Part shown: in pieces, positions 30,968 through 40,081 of the stretch
Layout of the letters: the number at the start of each line of letters is the position of its first letter
Numbering within the stretch: position 1 is the first letter of the stretch
DNA from: BOG-908 sp963850605
GTDB lineage: Bacteria; Pseudomonadota; Alphaproteobacteria; Acetobacterales; Acetobacteraceae
Reading direction: 5' to 3'
DNA: 64,000 nucleotides
NCBI GenBank assembly: GCA_963850605.1
Contig: CAWKLX010000003.1
Location: 558,001 to 622,000 of the forward strand
The notes under the pieces: generated by a model
The model's database searches: none
Seen by the model: the letters and a program-made list of their open reading frames with translations, nothing else
What the model was told of the DNA's origin: nothing
Made by a program: the position numbers and the translations under genes

Positions 30968-31182
30968 GCCCCGCAGGCAAGCCCGGCCGAACGCCCGTCA
31001 CGGGCGATGCCCCGGGACCGACCGTGACCGCCGATCTCAGCGAGCCGGCTACACCGGTGGCTGTCGCGCCGAGGCAGGCGCCTAAGCCGGGGGCCAAGGC
31101 GGGCGAGGCGTCCGCGCCCCCACGCGCGACAACCTCCGATCCGTGGAAGAACCTGCACCCGGGGCGCGTCTGGCCCGATTAA
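30964..31182 (+). CDS. Small disordered Pro/Ala-rich protein with C-terminal Trp motif (McdB-like candidate)
   Basis: 72 residues from a GTG that overlaps the previous stop (GTGA), so it is translationally coupled to the acRAF-like gene. The sequence is low-complexity (Pro, Ala, Gly, Lys, Thr) and ends in SDPWKNLHPGRVWPD, with two tryptophans. Alpha-carboxysome McdB positioning proteins are also short and disordered, and typically end with a conserved Trp, so this is a possible McdB-like adaptor. No ParA-like McdA is seen nearby. The function is unproven and could instead be a shell or CsoS2 ligand. Confidence 0.6.
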   Translation: MSPAGKPGRTPVTGDAPGPTVTADLSEPATPVAVAPRQAPKPGAKAGEASAPPRATTSDPWKNLHPGRVWPD

Positions 31183-31215
31183 AATCCATCAGCTGACAGG
31201 GAGGCAACAAGCGCA

Positions 31216-32151
31216 ATGACGCTTCCGACGGTCGATGTCGCGGTCAACGTGGTGCGCGGGCAAGACGGCCGTGTCCTGCTGGCCGAACGCACGGCCCGGC
31301 AGGTAGCCGCGGGTTTTTGGGAACTGCCGGGCGGCAAAATCGACCCCGGCGAGACCCCGGCACAGGCGGCAGCCCGCGAGCTTGAGGAGGAAATCGGCAT
31401 CGTAGCGACCGGCCTGTCGCCTTGGATCACCTACGAGCATGCCTTCCGCACCAAACGCGTGCGCCTGCATCTCTTTCAGGTCGCGGGATGGCGCGGTACG
31501 CCGCATGGCCGGGAAGGCCAGCGTCTCGCCTGGGTCGATCCCGTGGCGCCCGCGGTCGCACCCGTGCTGCCCAGCAACGATCGCGCCTTGGCCACAATCG
31601 GCCTGCCCCGGATCATGCTGGATGTCGATGTGCTCGGCACCAACCCGAACGACCTGCATGCCGAGCTTGCCGGGCAGGCGTACCTTGTAAGATTGCATCT
31701 GCCCGCCGGCGCCGACAACCAGCGCCTCGGCCTCGCACGCCGCCTCGCCAGCATCGCAAACGGCCGTGGTGCACGTGTGCTGCTGTCGGGCGCCCCGGGA
31801 GATGCGCGGCGGGCCGGCGCGGAAGGCGTGCACACCGGCGCCGCCGAACTGGCGCGCATGGCGGCCCGCCCAATGGTCCCGCTCTGGTCCGTCTCCTGCC
31901 ATGACGCGGCAGAGCTGAGGCGGGCGGCTTCACTGGGCGCCGACCTGGCCATCGTATCTCCGGCGCTCGCCGGCCAGGCCTCGTGTGGCCGGCCGCCGCT
32001 GGGTTGGGACGCGATACGGCGGCTCGCCGCCGCGGCCGCCATGCCGGTCTATGCCAGCGGCGGCGTATCGCTTGCTGATCTGCCGCGCGCGCAGGAAGTG
32101 GGCTGCGCCGGAATTGTGCTTGGCTACGGTCAAACCGCGACACGCCACTGA
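31216..32151 (+). CDS. Nudix hydrolase / thiamine-phosphate-synthase-like fusion
   Basis: 311 residues in two domains. Residues about 5-130 are a Nudix domain with an intact box (GGKIDPGETPAQAAARELEEEIGI), as in 8-oxo-dGTP diphosphatases of the MutT type. Residues about 140-305 are a TIM-barrel ThiE/TenI-like domain (ARRLASIANGRGARVLLSG, GVHTGAAEL, YASGGVSLADL). MutT-ThiE fusions are known in proteobacteria, where the ThiE half is usually not thought to be a full thiamine enzyme. It lies between carboxysome and DAB pump genes, so a link to damaged sugar phosphates or nucleotides in CO2 fixation is possible but only inferred. Confidence 0.85.
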   Translation: MTLPTVDVAVNVVRGQDGRVLLAERTARQVAAGFWELPGGKIDPGETPAQAAARELEEEIGIVATGLSPWITYEHAFRTKRVRLHLFQVAGWRGTPHGREGQRLAWVDPVAPAVAPVLPSNDRALATIGLPRIMLDVDVLGTNPNDLHAELAGQAYLVRLHLPAGADNQRLGLARRLASIANGRGARVLLSGAPGDARRAGAEGVHTGAAELARMAARPMVPLWSVSCHDAAELRRAASLGADLAIVSPALAGQASCGRPPLGWDAIRRLAAAAAMPVYASGGVSLADLPRAQEVGCAGIVLGYGQTATRH

Positions 32152-32172
32152 CATCTCTTCAACGAGGACGAC

Positions 32173-33792
32173 ATGGTCTCGACAGCTCTCTGGCTTTCAC
32201 TCGCCGGTCCGCTCGCCCTGGCCGCCGTCGCGCTCTACGCACGCCTCGCCGGCGGCATGGCGGTCGACCAGGTCAACAGGGCGGCAGCCTACGCCTCGAT
32301 TTTCGCTTTGGCGGTGGCGGTGGCCGACGCCGTGTGCGTTTGCGCAAACGGCAAATTGCACACGCCGTTGATAGGTGCTGGAGGTATTGGAGCGAGCCTC
32401 TATCTGGATACGTTGAGTGTTGCGATCTTCTGCCTCGTCGCGTTCATCGGCGTCATCGTCGTCGCTTACAGCCGAAATTACATGGAAGGCGACCCGGGAC
32501 AGGTACGGTTCACCGGCACACTGTGCGCCACGCTGTCGATCGTGTTGATGATCAGCTTGTCCGGCAACCTTTTCCTGTTTTCGCTGGCCTGGATCGGCAC
32601 CAGCCTGGGGCTGAACCGCCTGCTGGTATTCTATCCCGAGCGGCAGGCCGCGCTGTTGGCCGCGCGCAAGGAATTCATCGCGAGCCGTGTGGGCGACCTC
32701 GCGCTTCTCGCCGCGTGCATCATCGTTTATCGTACGTTCGGCAGCCTCGATTATGCCGATATCTTCGCTGTCGCACGTAAGATGCATGCGGAAGACGCGG
32801 TCCCGGTTGCGCTGAACACGGTAGCTCTTCTGCTGGTGGTCACCGCGCTGCTGAAATCGGCGCAGTTTCCGTCCCACGGCTGGCTGGTCGAAGTCATGGA
32901 GACGCCGACGCCGGTATCAGCGCTGCTGCACGCCGGCATCATCAACGCGGGCGGCTTCCTGGTCCTGCGTTTTGCCGATTTCGTGGCACTTTCTTTGCCG
33001 GCGCTCGATACGCTGGCGATCATTGGTGGGTTTACCGCATTGTTCGGCTCCGTCGTCATGCTGACGCAGACGTCGATCAAAGTGTCTCTCGCGCATTCCA
33101 CCGTTGCCCAGATGGGTTTCATGATGCTGGAATGCGGGCTGGGTGCATTTCCCGCGGCCTTGCTGCATATCCTGGCGCACTCGCTGTATAAGGCGCACGC
33201 ATTCCTCTCCTCGGGCAGCGTCATCGACATCGCGCGCGCTTCCTGGACGCCCAGCCCCGGCGGCAAGCCGCATCCGGCGCGGCTGATCATTTCCATTGGC
33301 GCCGTGCTGCTGGTAACCCTCGTTGTCAGCACGATCTTCGGTGCGACCATCACCGCCAAGCCGGGCGTATTCGGACTGGGCGCGGTGCTGTTGCTCGCAT
33401 TGGTTCACCTGATCGCCAACGGCATTGACGAGCGGCCGAACTCCTACGTGATCGGGCGCACGCTGCTGTTCTCCGGCATCGCGGCCTGCGCTTATTTCGG
33501 GCTGCAGTTCGGTTCGGAAGTGATGATGCGGACAACCCTGCCGGTGGCACAGGCCGCGCGCGGACCGCTCGGGGTCGCCATCGTAGCCGCAGTCATCCTG
33601 TCCTTCGCCCTGGTGGTGTTCCTGCAGGGGCTGATCCCCCGCCATGCGCGTGAGCCGCGCTACCAGGCGCTGTATGCGCACATCGCTAATGGATTATACG
33701 TCAACACACTAACCAACCGTTGGCTGCTGAACATCTGGCCGAGCCCGCCCCGCCCCGCGCATGCCACCCTGCCATCGGGAGCGGCACCATGA
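32173..33792 (+). CDS. dabB: DAB inorganic carbon pump, membrane subunit DabB
   Basis: 539 residues, a multi-spanning member of the NuoL/MrpA proton-conducting family. Hallmarks include SLTWIGTSLGLNRLL-like sequence (LAWIGTSLGLNRLLVFYP), LKSAQFPSHGWLVEVMETPTPVSALLHAGIINAGGF and AHSLYKAHAFLSSGSV. DabB passes ions to power one-way CO2 hydration by DabA. The stop overlaps the dabA ATG (ATGA). The placement after carboxysome genes matches other chemoautotroph CO2-concentrating loci. Confidence 0.93.
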   Translation: MVSTALWLSLAGPLALAAVALYARLAGGMAVDQVNRAAAYASIFALAVAVADAVCVCANGKLHTPLIGAGGIGASLYLDTLSVAIFCLVAFIGVIVVAYSRNYMEGDPGQVRFTGTLCATLSIVLMISLSGNLFLFSLAWIGTSLGLNRLLVFYPERQAALLAARKEFIASRVGDLALLAACIIVYRTFGSLDYADIFAVARKMHAEDAVPVALNTVALLLVVTALLKSAQFPSHGWLVEVMETPTPVSALLHAGIINAGGFLVLRFADFVALSLPALDTLAIIGGFTALFGSVVMLTQTSIKVSLAHSTVAQMGFMMLECGLGAFPAALLHILAHSLYKAHAFLSSGSVIDIARASWTPSPGGKPHPARLIISIGAVLLVTLVVSTIFGATITAKPGVFGLGAVLLLALVHLIANGIDERPNSYVIGRTLLFSGIAACAYFGLQFGSEVMMRTTLPVAQAARGPLGVAIVAAVILSFALVVFLQGLIPRHAREPRYQALYAHIANGLYVNTLTNRWLLNIWPSPPRPAHATLPSGAAP

Positions 33793-36239
33793 GCACGGTG
33801 CTGGACCGCCCGCCCCAGCCCGCCGCCGTGATGGAAGCCGCCACACACGGGGCGCTGGCCGACGCAATCGACGGCGCCTGCCAACGAATCGCACCGCTCT
33901 GGCCTTTGAAGAGCTTCGTCGCAGTCAATCCATTTTTGGGTTTCGGCGGCCAGGGTTTCGCTGCCACGTGCGCCACGCTGCACCGGGTGGCCCGCATCGA
34001 AATGCTGATGCCCCGGCGCTTTTTCCGCGAGGCGATCGCGCGCGGCGAGATCGAAGACCGGGATCTGGCAGCGGCGTTGCAGGCGGCCCCGAAGGACTGG
34101 ACGTCGCCGCCCAGCGTGGAGGCGCTGCGTGCAGCGGCCTCGCGCGATGCGGAAAGCAGGGCGGCGCATCCGGCCGCCGTGGCCACGATCGCCGAGGTGC
34201 TGGATAGCCTGGCAGATGGCGACCGGCTGGCGTCGCGCACAGCGTTCATGACGGACGAAATCTCCAAGTGGTGCGCTGCCTACTTTGACGAGGGCCAATC
34301 CGTGTGGCGTTTGCCGGCGCGTAGCCTGCGCCCCTATGCAGCCTGGCGCGCGGCAATGCGCCACGATCTGAATGCCGAGGTGATGGGCATACGCGACTTT
34401 CGCGCGCTGGTGGCCGCCATGCCGGATGGTGCCACCGAGGCGATCGCCGCGGTGATCGATCGGATCGGCGTGCCGGCCCGCGCACTGGAAGATTATCTCC
34501 ACCAGGCGCTGCTCGACATTGGCGGCTGGGCTGCCTACGCGCGCCACCTCGTTTGGCAGAGCGAGCTCGCCGGACAGCAGGACGACACGCTGGTGCAGTT
34601 GCTGGCGATCAGGGTGGTCTGGGGTTACGCTCTGTTCTCCCAGCGCAGCGACGCCGCCTTCAAGGAGGCCTGGGCGGGCGCGATGCGGAACGCGGCGATG
34701 CAGCCTTTGGACGAACAACTTGGCCAGGATCCGGAACTGGTCGTCGATCTGATCCTGCAATTGTCCTACGAGACCGCCTACCAGAGACGGCTGCTCGCCC
34801 GCCTGGCCGCGGGCCCGAATACACCGTTGCAGAGTCGGCCCAGCGTCCAGGCCGCGTTCTGCATCGATGTACGGTCGGAAATCTTTCGACGTGCGCTGGA
34901 AACCGTGCGTCCGGACGCGGCCACGGTGGGTTTTGCCGGCTTCTTTGGCTTTCCTATCGAATATGTGCCGATCGGTCACATAAAGGGCCGGTCGCATTGT
35001 CCGGTGCTGCTGACACCGGCCTTCACCGTGTGCGAAACGGTCACACGCGCGACCGAGGAGGAGGATGCGGAAATCCTGGGGTTGCGGCTGCTGCGACGGC
35101 GCGTCGCCAAGGCATGGAAATCCTTCAAGCTGTCGGCAGTCTCGTCCTTCATCTACGTCGAAGCTGCCGGGCTGCTGTTTGCCGGGAAAATCCTCAGCGA
35201 CAGCCTGGCTCTGACGCGAACGGTGCACGACCCGAATACGGACGGGCTAGACGCCGACGTGATAGACCGGCTGGGGCCGCGTATCGATCAACGCATGGTG
35301 GGAGGACGTGTCACCGGATTTGACGCCGAACAACGAGTGAGCATGGCCGAGGCGGTGCTGCGCGCCATGTCGATGACATCAGGTTTCGCGCGGCTGGTAA
35401 TGCTCACCGGCCATGGCAGCACGACGGTGAACAACCCGCACGCGTCCGGATTGGATTGCGGCGCATGCGGCGGCAACACCGGCGAGGCGAATGCGCGCAC
35501 CGCCGCCTGCATCCTGAACGACGCAGACGTCCGTACGGGATTGCGCGCGCGGGGCATCGATATTCCAGACGACACGTGGTTCGTGGGTTGCCTGCACGAC
35601 ACGACCACGGACGAGATACGGGTTTACGATGGTGACCATCCCCCATCGACCCATGCCGGCGAACTCGCGTTATTGCGTGCTGATCTTGCGCGCGCTACGA
35701 CGCTCAGCCGCATCGAACGCGCGGCATTGCTCGGCATACCGCACGATGCGCAAACGGAACGTCGCGTTCTGGCGCGCAGCCGGGATTGGGCGCAGGTTCG
35801 CCCCGAATGGGGCCTGGCTGGCAACGCCGCCTTCATCGCGGCACCCCGTGCCCGTACGCGCGGCGTCGATCTGGCCGGCCGCGCCTTCCTGCACGATTAC
35901 GATTGGCAGCAGGATGACGGATTTCGCACGCTGGAGTTGATCCTGACGGCGCCGATGGTGGTGGCGAGCTGGATCAACCTGCAATATTACGGCAGCACAG
36001 TGAATAATCGCGCCTTCGGGGCAGGCAATAAGGTCCTGCACAACGTGACCGGCACGATCGGCGTGCTGGAAGGTAATGCGGGCGATCTGAAGGTCGGGTT
36101 GGCCTGGCAATCGGTGCATGACGGCCACCGGTTCATACACGAGCCGCTTCGTCTCAATGTCATGGTCGAGGCACCGACAGAGGCGCTGGACGGTGTGATC
36201 GCAACGCATAAGATCGTGCGCGATCTGGTGGAGAATTGA
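33789..36239 (+). CDS. dabA: DAB inorganic carbon pump, zinc subunit DabA (DUF2309)
   Basis: 816 residues, the large cytosolic beta-carbonic-anhydrase-like subunit. Zinc-site residues match the family: C358 and D360 in AAFCIDVRSE, H542 in LTGHGSTTVNNP and C557 in SGLDCGACGG, with the same spacings as in Halothiobacillus DabA. The N-terminal LWPLKSFVAVNPFLG and C-terminal LQYYGSTVNNRAFGAGNKVLHNVTG are DUF2309 signatures. The ATG at 33789 is preferred to the longer frame at 33720, because it overlaps the dabB stop and gives a family-like N-terminus. Confidence 0.95.
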   Translation: MSTVLDRPPQPAAVMEAATHGALADAIDGACQRIAPLWPLKSFVAVNPFLGFGGQGFAATCATLHRVARIEMLMPRRFFREAIARGEIEDRDLAAALQAAPKDWTSPPSVEALRAAASRDAESRAAHPAAVATIAEVLDSLADGDRLASRTAFMTDEISKWCAAYFDEGQSVWRLPARSLRPYAAWRAAMRHDLNAEVMGIRDFRALVAAMPDGATEAIAAVIDRIGVPARALEDYLHQALLDIGGWAAYARHLVWQSELAGQQDDTLVQLLAIRVVWGYALFSQRSDAAFKEAWAGAMRNAAMQPLDEQLGQDPELVVDLILQLSYETAYQRRLLARLAAGPNTPLQSRPSVQAAFCIDVRSEIFRRALETVRPDAATVGFAGFFGFPIEYVPIGHIKGRSHCPVLLTPAFTVCETVTRATEEEDAEILGLRLLRRRVAKAWKSFKLSAVSSFIYVEAAGLLFAGKILSDSLALTRTVHDPNTDGLDADVIDRLGPRIDQRMVGGRVTGFDAEQRVSMAEAVLRAMSMTSGFARLVMLTGHGSTTVNNPHASGLDCGACGGNTGEANARTAACILNDADVRTGLRARGIDIPDDTWFVGCLHDTTTDEIRVYDGDHPPSTHAGELALLRADLARATTLSRIERAALLGIPHDAQTERRVLARSRDWAQVRPEWGLAGNAAFIAAPRARTRGVDLAGRAFLHDYDWQQDDGFRTLELILTAPMVVASWINLQYYGSTVNNRAFGAGNKVLHNVTGTIGVLEGNAGDLKVGLAWQSVHDGHRFIHEPLRLNVMVEAPTEALDGVIATHKIVRDLVEN

Positions 36240-36634
36240 TGGGTGCATCTATATCGTATGGACGATGACGGACGCGTGTCGCACCGGTTCCGCAAAGTCG
36301 GGTGCTGGGATGTCCTTCCGCCAGTTTCCTAAACCATCTTTTGATAAAACGGGATCGTGCCGTCGGATGAAGGTGTTCGTCATAGTCAGCTAGAGCATCA
36401 TCCGATCGAACGGAAACGTTCGGTCGGATAAAGATGCTCGCCAAAACAATCAGCTAGAGCTTGGTCCGTGAGCTAATGCGAACGGATAAACTCGAGCGTC
36501 TCATGGCTCCCGCCGGCGGGCATTTGGTGCCGCGTGTCTGGCGCGTTTGGCGTGCAGCCGCATCGTTTAGAATCCTCAATCTCGGGGACCCGGATTGTTC
36601 GGCGCCGGACAGGCGGCCAACGTCGACGAGCCAG
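36240..36634. other. Intergenic region with dispersed palindromic repeat
   Basis: About 395 bases between the 3' ends of dabA and the convergent amidohydrolase gene. It contains the palindromic repeat at 36390-36472 and a related fragment just before it (CCGTCGGATGAAGGTGTTCG near 36359). The remainder, including the TCAGGCAGGCAGGCAGGCAAG run near 36635, holds no supported gene. Confidence 0.6.
36390..36472. repeat. Palindromic intergenic repeat, copy 1
   Basis: GAGCATCATCCGATCGAACG, GAAA and CGTTCGGTCGGAT...GATGCTC form a long interrupted hairpin. An almost identical block recurs at 58860-58945, where the shared sequence extends past the hairpin to a TTGGTC..TGAGC segment. This is typical of small non-coding dispersed repeats of alphaproteobacterial genomes. 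Confidence 0.75.
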
Positions 36635-37417
36635 TCAGGCAGGCAGGCAGGCAAGCGCTTGCGGGAGTGCTGCGTGCAATAGCTGCGCCCATGCCGTCTG
36701 ACCAGCGTCTTCGGCGATCAGATCCTGCCGTATTTCCAGCTCGACATAAGCAAGCCCACGCCGCTCCGCATGCACCGGGACGGTGTAGTCGGAGTCGTCG
36801 CCCAGGCTGTAGGGTTCATTCTCGCCCACATGCCAGCCTGCATCGCGTAGCAGCGCCGCCAGCGCGAGCGACAGGTCCGCGCGGCGGTTGAACAGCACGC
36901 CGGCATGCCAGGGCCGCGCCATTCCGCCCATCGCTGGTGTAAAACTATGCATTGCGATCAGCACCGTACGCTGCCCCGCCGCTTGCCGCGCGTCGATTTC
37001 GGCGGCGATCGCTGTGTGGTAAGGTTTGAAGATCGCGCGTGCGCGTGTGTCCCGCGCCGCCTGGTCCAGGCCCGTATTGCCGGGCACGGCTGTGCCGTCG
37101 CTCAGCTCGGGGATGGAGGTCGGGTGCCCTGGCCGCCGGTTGCAGTCGATCACCAGGCGCGAGTAGGCCTGTTCCACCCACGTCGCCCCAAGCATCGGCG
37201 CCAGCGCCGCGCACAGGCCGGCGATGCCGATGTCCCAGGCGATGTGGCGGTCCCAATCGGCCGTGCCCACGCCCAGGTCGCCCAGGTGCGCGGGCACGCC
37301 GCGTCCGGCATGGTCGGCGACCAGCAGGAAGGGTGAACCAGCCCCAGGGTGCACGCGCACCGGCGCGGGATCATCTGGTCCCAGCAGCGTCATCGGGGTC
37401 GCACATTCGTAGGGCAT
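36635..37417 (-). CDS. N-formylglutamate amidohydrolase family protein
   Basis: 260 residues of the HutG-like N-formylglutamate amidohydrolase family, a zinc hydrolase related to carboxypeptidases. Recognisable parts are LLVADHAGRGVPAHLGDLG near the N-terminus, DIGIAGL, SRLVIDCNR, IAMHSFTPAMGG and YVELEIRQDLI. No histidine-utilisation genes are near, and family members in such contexts are often unassigned, so the substrate is uncertain. It is divergent from the transglutaminase pair with 72 bp between starts. Confidence 0.88.
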   Translation of the reverse strand: MPYECATPMTLLGPDDPAPVRVHPGAGSPFLLVADHAGRGVPAHLGDLGVGTADWDRHIAWDIGIAGLCAALAPMLGATWVEQAYSRLVIDCNRRPGHPTSIPELSDGTAVPGNTGLDQAARDTRARAIFKPYHTAIAAEIDARQAAGQRTVLIAMHSFTPAMGGMARPWHAGVLFNRRADLSLALAALLRDAGWHVGENEPYSLGDDSDYTVPVHAERRGLAYVELEIRQDLIAEDAGQTAWAQLLHAALPQALACLPA

Positions 37418-37489
37418 GGCGGTTGCATAAACGCTTCGCCCGGCCCGGCCCAGCCGCTAGTCTCAGGCAACGCGCACATTGGAGAAGAA

Positions 37490-38420
37490 ATGCCGCGACT
37501 GACCGTGCGCCACGTCTCGACCTACCGCTACCGCCAGCCGGTGGCCTTCGGCGAGCACCGCGTCATGTTCCGCCCGCGCGACAGCTACGACCAGCGGCTG
37601 CTGCACGCCGAACTGCTTGTCACGCCGGAGCCGGAATCGGTGCACTGGATGCACGATGTGTTCGGCAACTGCGTCGCCTGCGTCTGCTTCACCCCCGCGC
37701 GGGCGAAAGAGCTGCGGTTCGAGAGCATGATCGAACTGGACCACGCCGCGCACGAGACGCTGCACTTCCCGCTGTCGCGTCACGCCGAGTTCGTATCCGT
37801 TCACCTACGACCCCGAGGACATGCCCGACCTGCTGCGCTCCATCGAGCGGCACTATCCTGACCCGCAGCGCGAGCTGTCCGGTTGGGCGCACGCATTCGT
37901 CCGCGGGCGCGGACCGGCTCGCACGGCCGACCTGCTCGCCCGCATCACCCATGCCATCCGCCGTGACTTCACCTATGTCCGGCGAGAGGAGGCGGGCATC
38001 CAGGACCCGCTCCTGACATTGAAACTGCGCAGTGGCTCGTGCCGGGATTTCGCGCTGCTGATGATGGAGGCGGTGCGCAGCCTGGGGTTCGCCGCGCGCT
38101 TCGTCTCCGGCTACCTGCACGTGCCGGCGACCGCACCTGGCCGGGTCGGGGGAGGGGCCACTCACGCCTGGGTTCAGGTCTATCTGCCGGGCGCAGGCTG
38201 GGTGGAGTTCGACCCCACCAACGGTATCGTCGGCAGTGCCGGGCTGATACGTGTGGCCATTGCGCGTGACCCTGGGCAGGCGTTGCCGCTCTGGGGAAGC
38301 TGGACAGGATTTCCCAGTGACAATTTGGGTCTTACCGTAGAGGTCAGCGTGACCGAGGCGGAACCCTCGATGACGGCCAGGTCCGGCGTGACCGCGCCAC
38401 CCATCGCCATGAAAGGTTAG
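37490..38420 (+). pseudogene. Transglutaminase-like protein, one frameshift
   Basis: A bacterial transglutaminase-like N-terminal domain (LTVRHVSTYRYRQPVAFGEHRVMFRPRDS) followed by a transglutaminase core (LRSGSCRDFALLMMEAVRSLGFAARFVSGYL with Cys, THAWVQVYLPGAGWVEFDPTNG with His and Asp). The ATG at 37490 follows a GGAGAAGAA site. The first frame ends at 37861 in unrelated sequence; the conserved YPFTYDPEDMPDLLRSIERHY runs in another frame from about 37794, so one extra base lies near 37793. All catalytic residues are intact, so this may be a sequencing artefact. The next gene is a paralogue 8 bp downstream. Confidence 0.85.
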
Positions 38421-38428
38421 GTTCGCAC

Positions 38429-39238
38429 ATGCGCATACGTGCCGGCTACGAGATCAGTTTCGATTGTTTCCAACCCACGCCGATGATGCTGGCCATCAGC
38501 GTGCATCCAAGCCGCGCGCACGACCTGCTGACGCCGGCCCCTATCACCTACACGCCACATTTGCCGCTCAGCACTTATCACGACCGGTTCGACAATCTGT
38601 GCACCCGCATTGTTGCCCCCCCGGGCCGCACCACGATCCACACGACGTTCGACGTGTATGATACAGGTTTGCCGGACAGCGTGAACTGGCAGGCCGAGCA
38701 GCACCCCGTCGAGGATCTGCCGCCCGACCTGCTGACCTTTCTGCTGGGCAGCCGGTATTGCGAGACCGACCGGCTGAGCGACACCGCGTGGTCGCTGTTC
38801 GGCCACACCGCACCCGGTTGGGGGCGTGTGCAGGCGGTCTGCGACTTTGTCCACAGCCACATCAAATTCAACTACCAGGACGCGCGCAGCACGCGCACCG
38901 CATGGGAGGGTTATCAAGAAGCGCGTGGCGTATGCCGTGATTTTGCGCATCTGGCCGTGGCCTTCTGCCGCTGCATGAACATCCCCGCGCGGTATTGCAC
39001 GGGTTATCTGGGTGATATTGGTGTGCCGCCCCCCGATGCGCCCGGCGACTTTTCGGCGTGGTTCGAGGCATATCTCGGCGGGCGCTGGTACACCTTCGAC
39101 GCACGCCATAACGTGCCGCGCATCGGTCGCATCTTGATGGCTCGCGGCCGCGATGCGACCGATGTGGCGATCAGCACGGTGTTCGGCCCCAGCATCCTGT
39201 CCGGCTTTACCGTCTGGACAGACGAGGTGCCCGAATGA
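38429..39238 (+). CDS. Transglutaminase family protein
   Basis: 269 residues. N-terminal beta domain about 1-130, then a transglutaminase/protease-like core with catalytic Cys in EARGVCRDFAHLAVAFCRCMNIPAR, His in the region of SAWFEAYLGGRWYTFDARHN and the Asp of TFDARHN. Paired with a paralogue immediately upstream, a common arrangement of unknown cellular role, possibly peptide or ester bond hydrolysis rather than cross-linking. No signal peptide is visible, so it is likely cytoplasmic. Confidence 0.88.
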   Translation: MRIRAGYEISFDCFQPTPMMLAISVHPSRAHDLLTPAPITYTPHLPLSTYHDRFDNLCTRIVAPPGRTTIHTTFDVYDTGLPDSVNWQAEQHPVEDLPPDLLTFLLGSRYCETDRLSDTAWSLFGHTAPGWGRVQAVCDFVHSHIKFNYQDARSTRTAWEGYQEARGVCRDFAHLAVAFCRCMNIPARYCTGYLGDIGVPPPDAPGDFSAWFEAYLGGRWYTFDARHNVPRIGRILMARGRDATDVAISTVFGPSILSGFTVWTDEVPE

Positions 39239-39278
39239 GCCGGCTTGCGCCCGGTCGGCGATTTTGCTTCCTGGCGCT

Positions 39279-39443
39279 GTGCCCACCCTGACCCCCCGCG
39301 CCGAAGCCGAGGCGAAAGCCCGCCGCGAGCGAGAGGCTGCCGCCCTTCGCGAAAACCTGCGCCGTCGGAAAGCGCAGGACCGTGCGCGCGGAGACGACGG
39401 GACGCCACCGCCGCCGGAACCCCATCCGACCACTGACACCTGA
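39279..39443 (+). CDS. Small charged hypothetical protein upstream of dcd
   Basis: A short frame from a GTG at 39279 gives about 54 residues: a helix rich in Arg, Glu and Ala (RAEAEAKARREREAAALRENLRRRKAQDRAR) then a Pro-rich tail (GTPPPPEPHPTTDT). Its charged helix resembles small conserved proteins found next to other alphaproteobacterial genes, but I cannot name a family. The frame is open farther upstream into the transglutaminase 3' end, so the start is uncertain. Confidence 0.45.
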   Translation: MPTLTPRAEAEAKARREREAAALRENLRRRKAQDRARGDDGTPPPPEPHPTTDT

Positions 39444-39457
39444 ACACTGTTCCCTGA

Positions 39458-40012
39458 ATGCCCGTCATGCCTGACCACTGGATACGCCGCATGGCCACCG
39501 AGCACGCCATGATCGATCCGTTCGTGGAAACACAGAAGCGCGAAGGCGTGATCAGCTACGGCCTGTCCAGCTACGGCTACGACGCCCGCGTCGCCGATGA
39601 TTTCCGCATTTTTACGAATGTGGACAGCGCCATCGTCGACCCAAAGGAATTCTCTGAGTCCAGTTTCGTTACCAGGCGCGCGCCGGTCTGCATCATCCCG
39701 CCGAACAGCTTCGCGCTCGCCCACACCGTCGAATACTTTCGTATCCCGCGCGACATCCTGGTGATCTGCCTTGGCAAGTCAACGTATGCGCGCTGCGGGA
39801 TCATCGTCAACGTGACCCCGCTGGAACCCGAATGGGAGGGCCAGGTCACCATCGAAATCAGCAACACCACGCCACTGCCGGCAAAAATCCACGCCAACGA
39901 AGGCATCTGCCAATTTCTGTTTCTACGAGGCGACAGCCCGCCCGAGATCAGCTACGCCGACAAGAAGGGAAAATACATGCGCCAGCGCGGCGTAGCCCTC
40001 CCAAAACTCTAG
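39458..40012 (+). CDS. dcd: dCTP deaminase
   Basis: Deaminates dCTP to dUTP for dTTP synthesis. 184 residues, the normal length. Conserved parts include GLSSYGYDARV, the active-site Arg/Glu region SFALAHTVEYFRIPRDI, CLGKSTYARCGIIVNVTPLEPEWEGQVT and the C-terminal PEISYADKKGKYMRQRGV. A second ATG at 39467 (MPDHWIRRM) is an alternative start. A dispersed repeat follows the stop directly. Confidence 0.95.
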   Translation: MPVMPDHWIRRMATEHAMIDPFVETQKREGVISYGLSSYGYDARVADDFRIFTNVDSAIVDPKEFSESSFVTRRAPVCIIPPNSFALAHTVEYFRIPRDILVICLGKSTYARCGIIVNVTPLEPEWEGQVTIEISNTTPLPAKIHANEGICQFLFLRGDSPPEISYADKKGKYMRQRGVALPKL

Positions 40013-40016
40013 TTTT

Positions 40017-40081
40017 TCAAAGGAGACCGCGACAGCCGAAAAGAAGTCTTTTGCTTCTTTTCTTCAGAAAAGACGACTTCC
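40017..40081 (-). repeat. AAGAAG-type dispersed repeat between convergent dcd and crp
   Basis: Read on the minus strand it is GGAAGTCGTCTTTTCTGAAG, then AAAAGAAGCAAAAGACTTC and TTTTCGGCTGTCGC, the same order of blocks as the copies at 42537 and 57567. The AAAAGAAG/CTTCTTTT arms form a hairpin that may serve as a bidirectional terminator. Confidence 0.7.

Noticed and set aside
31183..31215. TPP riboswitch before the Nudix-ThiE gene
   Set aside because: Only 33 bases of spacer and no THI-box motifs are visible.
37490..38420. Two separate genes instead of one transglutaminase
   Set aside because: The two frames together give one continuous domain set, so a single disrupted gene is more likely.
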